Shown here: positions 6,305 to 8,482 of the stretch, piece after piece
How positions within the stretch are numbered: the first letter of the stretch is position 1
Layout of the letters: the number at the start of each line of letters is the position of its first letter
NCBI GenBank assembly: GCA_025353985.1
Contig: JANXNT010001343.1
Location: 1-8,482, forward strand
DNA length: 8,482 nucleotides
Reading direction: 5' to 3'
Origin: Limnoglobus sp.
Lineage (GTDB): Bacteria > Planctomycetota > Planctomycetia > Gemmatales > Gemmataceae
Translations under genes and position numbers: made by a program
Notes under the pieces: generated by a model
What the model saw: the letters and a program-made list of their open reading frames with translations, nothing else
Databases searched by the model: none
Told to the model about the DNA's origin: nothing

Positions 6305-7513
6305 ATGAACCGCCTACCTGCCATATTTTCCCGCCGAGGTTTCATGAAACGCATCCTGAAACTCGTCCTGCTGGCCGCTCTCGTGCATTCTGCGTCGAGT
6401 TTTGCCGAAAGCCCGCCCGTTGCTAAGCCGAAACCGAAGGCGAAGCCCGACTACCAATATCTCTCAAAAGGCATCGAGGTGGCCGCCGCCACAGCCGAAG
6501 AACCGAAGGTGAAGGCGTTCGGCCCCGACACCATCCTGGCCGCGAAGCAGTATCTCGACGATGGCGCTCACCATTGGGTGCGCGAAAAGAGTTGCGTCGC
6601 CTGCCATAGTACCGGCGTGTATATGGTCGAACGACCCGTACTCACGCCGCTACTCGGCAAGCCTAGCGATGAAGTACATGCCTCGTTCGTCGAAGGCGTT
6701 CGCGCGACGGTTGGCAAGCCGGGATTACGCAACGGCGTGAAGGTATTTGGCGACAGCATCGCATCGGTCTGGCGTAGCTCCGGGCTGGCCGCGTGGGACA
6801 AACACGTGACGGGGACGCTCTCGAAGGACACCGACAAATCGCTCCGGCAAATGCTGTTGTGCCTCGCCGATGAAGGTCTCATCAAGACGATCGATCAAGT
6901 CGAAATCCCGTACATCACGACCGATTTCGAACTGACCGTGCAAGCGGCGCGGGCGATTGCCACGGCTCCGGGTTGGTTGGCCACGGTCAAAGACGACGAC
7001 ACGCTCGAACGAATTAAGCGGATGCAAAACTACCTACGGCAGCACGTGCCGATCAGCGATTACGAACTGGCGTTGAAGCTGCAACTGGCGGTATTGATGC
7101 CCGATCTCGTACCGCAAACGCAACGCGAAGCGGCCATCGCAATGCTCTGGAAACAGCAACTCCCCGATGGTGGCTGGTCGACGCGGCGAATGTCGGACAT
7201 CATGAAGTGGCACGAAAAAATGGACCCGAAAGTGATCGCGATGATTCGCGACGAACCCGATGCCTCCAGCCCCGCCAGCGACCCGTACATGACGGCTTGG
7301 GCCATCGTGTTGTTACGCGAATCGGGAACCCCAACGAGCGATGCCCGCATTCAGAAAGGCGTCAGTTGGCTGAAGCAAAATCAGCGTGTGTCCGGCCGTT
7401 GGTGGATGAAGTCGCTGTTCCGCGACACCTACCACTACAGCACGTACATCAGCACCGCACAAGCATTACGCGCGTTGGCCTTGTGCGGCGAACTGCCGCC
7501 ACTTACGCCGTGA
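6305..7513 (+). CDS. Exported prenyltransferase/squalene-cyclase-fold (alpha-toroid) protein with CXXCH motif
   Basis: From ATG 6305 the product is 402 residues. It begins with a signal containing SRRGFMK (9-15), an excellent twin-arginine (Tat) motif, then a hydrophobic core and SFA before Glu35. An in-frame ATG at 6344, with GAGG 4 nt before it, would give a shorter Sec-like signal; I prefer 6305 because a chance SRR-F-K match is unlikely, but the choice is open. After a Lys/Pro linker, CVACH at 97-101 is a c-type haem-attachment motif with no obvious paired Met ligand. The second half has helical repeats of the squalene-cyclase/prenyltransferase toroid: QLPDGGW at 285-291 (a QW motif), TAWAIVLL, GVSWLKQNQ around 352-360, and STAQALRALAL near the end. 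The catalytic DXDD of hopene cyclases is not seen (the nearest string is KDDDT, 229-233), so cyclase activity is unlikely. Similar CXXCH-toroid proteins are recurrent in planctomycetes and verrucomicrobia with no known function that I can name. It probably shares an operon with the hydrolase before it. Confidence 0.8.
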   Translation: MNRLPAIFSRRGFMKRILKLVLLAALVHSASSFAESPPVAKPKPKAKPDYQYLSKGIEVAAATAEEPKVKAFGPDTILAAKQYLDDGAHHWVREKSCVACHSTGVYMVERPVLTPLLGKPSDEVHASFVEGVRATVGKPGLRNGVKVFGDSIASVWRSSGLAAWDKHVTGTLSKDTDKSLRQMLLCLADEGLIKTIDQVEIPYITTDFELTVQAARAIATAPGWLATVKDDDTLERIKRMQNYLRQHVPISDYELALKLQLAVLMPDLVPQTQREAAIAMLWKQQLPDGGWSTRRMSDIMKWHEKMDPKVIAMIRDEPDASSPASDPYMTAWAIVLLRESGTPTSDARIQKGVSWLKQNQRVSGRWWMKSLFRDTYHYSTYISTAQALRALALCGELPPLTP

Positions 7514-7546
7514 GTCGTAAACCTTCAATTTCATGAAGTCACCTCT

Positions 7547-7564
7547 TCGCCCCGGATGGGGCGA
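7547..7564. repeat. GC-rich hairpin, possible terminator after the toroid gene
   Basis: TCGCCCC (7547-7553) and GGGGCGA (7558-7564) form a perfect 7-bp stem with a GGAT loop, 33 nt after the TGA of the preceding gene. No T-run follows on either strand, so it is not a classical rho-independent terminator. With the next inverted repeat 10 nt away it looks like one arm of a REP/BIME-like intergenic element. Confidence 0.55.
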
Positions 7565-7574
7565 CGGAATGTAG

Positions 7575-7623
7575 CCACGGGTGGAGCAACACTCGACAAC
7601 GTCGAGTGGAGCGCAACCCGTGG
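7575..7623. repeat. Nested inverted repeat (REP/BIME-like composite palindrome)
   Basis: An outer perfect 8-bp stem, CCACGGGT (7575-7582) with ACCCGTGG (7616-7623), encloses an inner perfect 8-bp stem, CACTCGAC (7590-7597) with GTCGAGTG (7601-7608), loop AAC. A symmetric 7x7-nt internal loop separates the stems. GTGGAGC is also directly repeated at 7581-7587 and 7606-7612. The whole can fold as one long hairpin on either strand. It resembles, from memory, palindromic intergenic repeats scattered through planctomycete genomes, sometimes mis-annotated as small proteins; copy number here cannot be judged from one window. Confidence 0.6.
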
Positions 7624-7750
7624 AAGAGTTTGCGAATGGAAATGACTTCGGAAGGAGCCACTTTCCTGCTATCCAAATCGCTGCGATGGAAACGCACCTC
7701 TCGGTAACTCGATCCATATAACAAGCCAATCACCGCGAATCGACGTCTAA

Positions 7751-7755
7751 AGGGG
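7751..7755 (+). promoter_or_regulatory. Ribosome binding site of aspS
   Basis: AGGGG, preceded by AA, lies 5 nt before the ATG at 7761 and supports that start. Upstream, TATAAC at 7717-7722 (5 of 6 to TATAAT) is a possible -10 box, but I find no convincing -35 partner. The rest of 7624-7750 shows nothing further. Confidence 0.65.
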
Positions 7756-7760
7756 TTATC

Positions 7761-8482
7761 ATGGCCGAGTGGCAGCGTACGAATACTTGTGGCGAACTGC
7801 GCGAAGAACACATCGGCCAAACGGTCACGCTGAACGGCTGGGTGCTCATCACCCGAAACTTTCCGAACCAGGCGTTCATCGATTTGCGCGACCGTTATGG
7901 CCTCACGCAAGTCGTGGTTGAGGACGGCGACAAAGAACTGTTTGCCGCCGCAAACGAGCTTGGCCGCGAACATGTGATCTCGGTTACGGGCGTCGTTCGC
8001 AAACGCCTGCCGGGTGCTGAGCGGCCGAACATAGCCACGGGTAAAGTCGAACTCGAAGCCAAGACACTACGCCTGCTGAACGCCTGCCCGCCACTGCCGT
8101 TCAGCGTCACCGAGTTCCCCGATGAGGAACCGGCGAACGAAGATTTACGCCTGCAATATCGCTATCTGGACCTGCGTCGCCGGTCGATACAGAACGTGCT
8201 GATCTTGCGGCACCGCGTCAATAAGGTCATTCGGGACTACATGGATTCGCGCGAATTCCTCGAGATGGAAACGCCACTACTCGGCAAGAGCACGCCCGAA
8301 GGCGCACGCGATTACCTCGTCCCAAGTCGCGTGTTCAACGGCGAGTGGTTCGCACTGCCGCAGTCGCCGCAACTTTACAAGCAACTGCTGATGATCGCGG
8401 GCTACGACAAGTACTTCCAGATCGCGCGTTGCTTACGGGACGAAGACCTTCGCGCAGATCGCCAACCGGAGTTCACGCAACT
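7761..8482 (+). CDS. aspS: Aspartyl-tRNA synthetase, N-terminal part (3' end outside window)
   Basis: About 240 codons are visible, running off the right edge. The enzyme charges tRNA-Asp with aspartate in the cytoplasm. Residues about 1-110 are the OB-fold anticodon-binding domain (TNTCGELR, VTLNGWV, FIDLRDRYGLTQVV). Phe39 and Gln50 align with the anticodon-contacting Phe35 and Gln46 of the E. coli enzyme. The class II catalytic core begins about 130: EDLRLQYRYLDLRRR, then STPEGARDYLVPSRV, FALPQSPQLYKQLLM and motif 2, CLRDEDLRADRQPEFTQL, with Arg226. Motif 2 has Leu225 where Phe is usual (FRDE). The loop between WV and FIDLRD reads LITRNFPNQA instead of the common RRRDLG or RRRDHG type. The rest of the core, including the bacterial insertion domain and motif 3, lies beyond the edge. 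The start is supported by AGGGG 5 nt upstream. Identification is secure. Confidence 0.96.
   Translation, partial: MAEWQRTNTCGELREEHIGQTVTLNGWVLITRNFPNQAFIDLRDRYGLTQVVVEDGDKELFAAANELGREHVISVTGVVRKRLPGAERPNIATGKVELEAKTLRLLNACPPLPFSVTEFPDEEPANEDLRLQYRYLDLRRRSIQNVLILRHRVNKVIRDYMDSREFLEMETPLLGKSTPEGARDYLVPSRVFNGEWFALPQSPQLYKQLLMIAGYDKYFQIARCLRDEDLRADRQPEFTQ

Noticed and set aside
7535..7649. GAAGTCA (7535-7541) and TGACTTC (7643-7649) as inverted ends flanking the palindromic element
   Set aside because: Only 7 bp, no extension and no target duplication; a match of this length over this distance is expected by chance fairly often.
7539..7973. 144-codon minus-strand open frame
   Set aside because: It runs antisense through the start of aspS and across the palindromic element; its C-terminus is merely the translation of that repeat.
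1..8482. CRISPR arrays, tRNA/rRNA genes, insertion sequences, phage or defence genes
   Set aside because: No regularly spaced repeats, no tRNA-like cloverleaf, and no transposase, integrase, nuclease or toxin-like frame were found on either strand.

Overview
The window looks like ordinary chromosomal DNA of a planctomycete, probably a member of the Gemmatales/Gemmataceae. The reasons are its moderately GC-rich coding, a DUF4058 protein, a CXXCH-bearing squalene-cyclase-fold exported protein, a heavy-metal-type sensor kinase beside efflux genes, and a style of intergenic palindromic repeat I associate with that phylum. The taxonomic call is inference from gene content; there is no rRNA or other marker to confirm it.

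Layout. (1) Positions 1-551, plus strand: the C-terminal part of a DUF4058 protein that continues past the left edge. (2) Positions 555-3145, minus strand: a two-gene efflux operon, an outer-membrane TolC/CusC-type lipoprotein followed by an RND/HlyD-type periplasmic adaptor, joined by an ATGA stop/start overlap. A good sigma-70-type promoter and a strong Shine-Dalgarno sequence precede it. The inner-membrane RND permease that normally completes such a set is not next to it; the convergent DUF4058 gene ends 3 nt away. (3) Positions 3364-4746, minus strand: a membrane sensor histidine kinase with all catalytic boxes but no neighbouring response regulator. (4) Positions 4747-4840: a compact divergent control region with a 7-bp direct repeat at an 11-bp period. 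(5) Positions 4841-7513, plus strand: two exported proteins in probable operon, a secreted alpha/beta hydrolase with an intact Ser-Asp-His triad and a squalene-cyclase-like toroid protein with a CXXCH motif and a Tat-like signal. (6) Positions 7514-7760: an intergenic region with a composite palindromic element. (7) Positions 7761-8482: the N-terminal half of aspartyl-tRNA synthetase (aspS), running off the right edge.

How they may work together. The kinase plausibly senses an envelope or metal stress and controls the efflux pair, through a regulator encoded elsewhere. The two secreted proteins on the other side of the divergent promoter may share that input, but this is only suggested by position. 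aspS is an unrelated housekeeping gene. I do not see a clearly new defence or mobile system. The least explained items are the split efflux set, the tandem-repeat control region, and the hydrolase/CXXCH-toroid pair.
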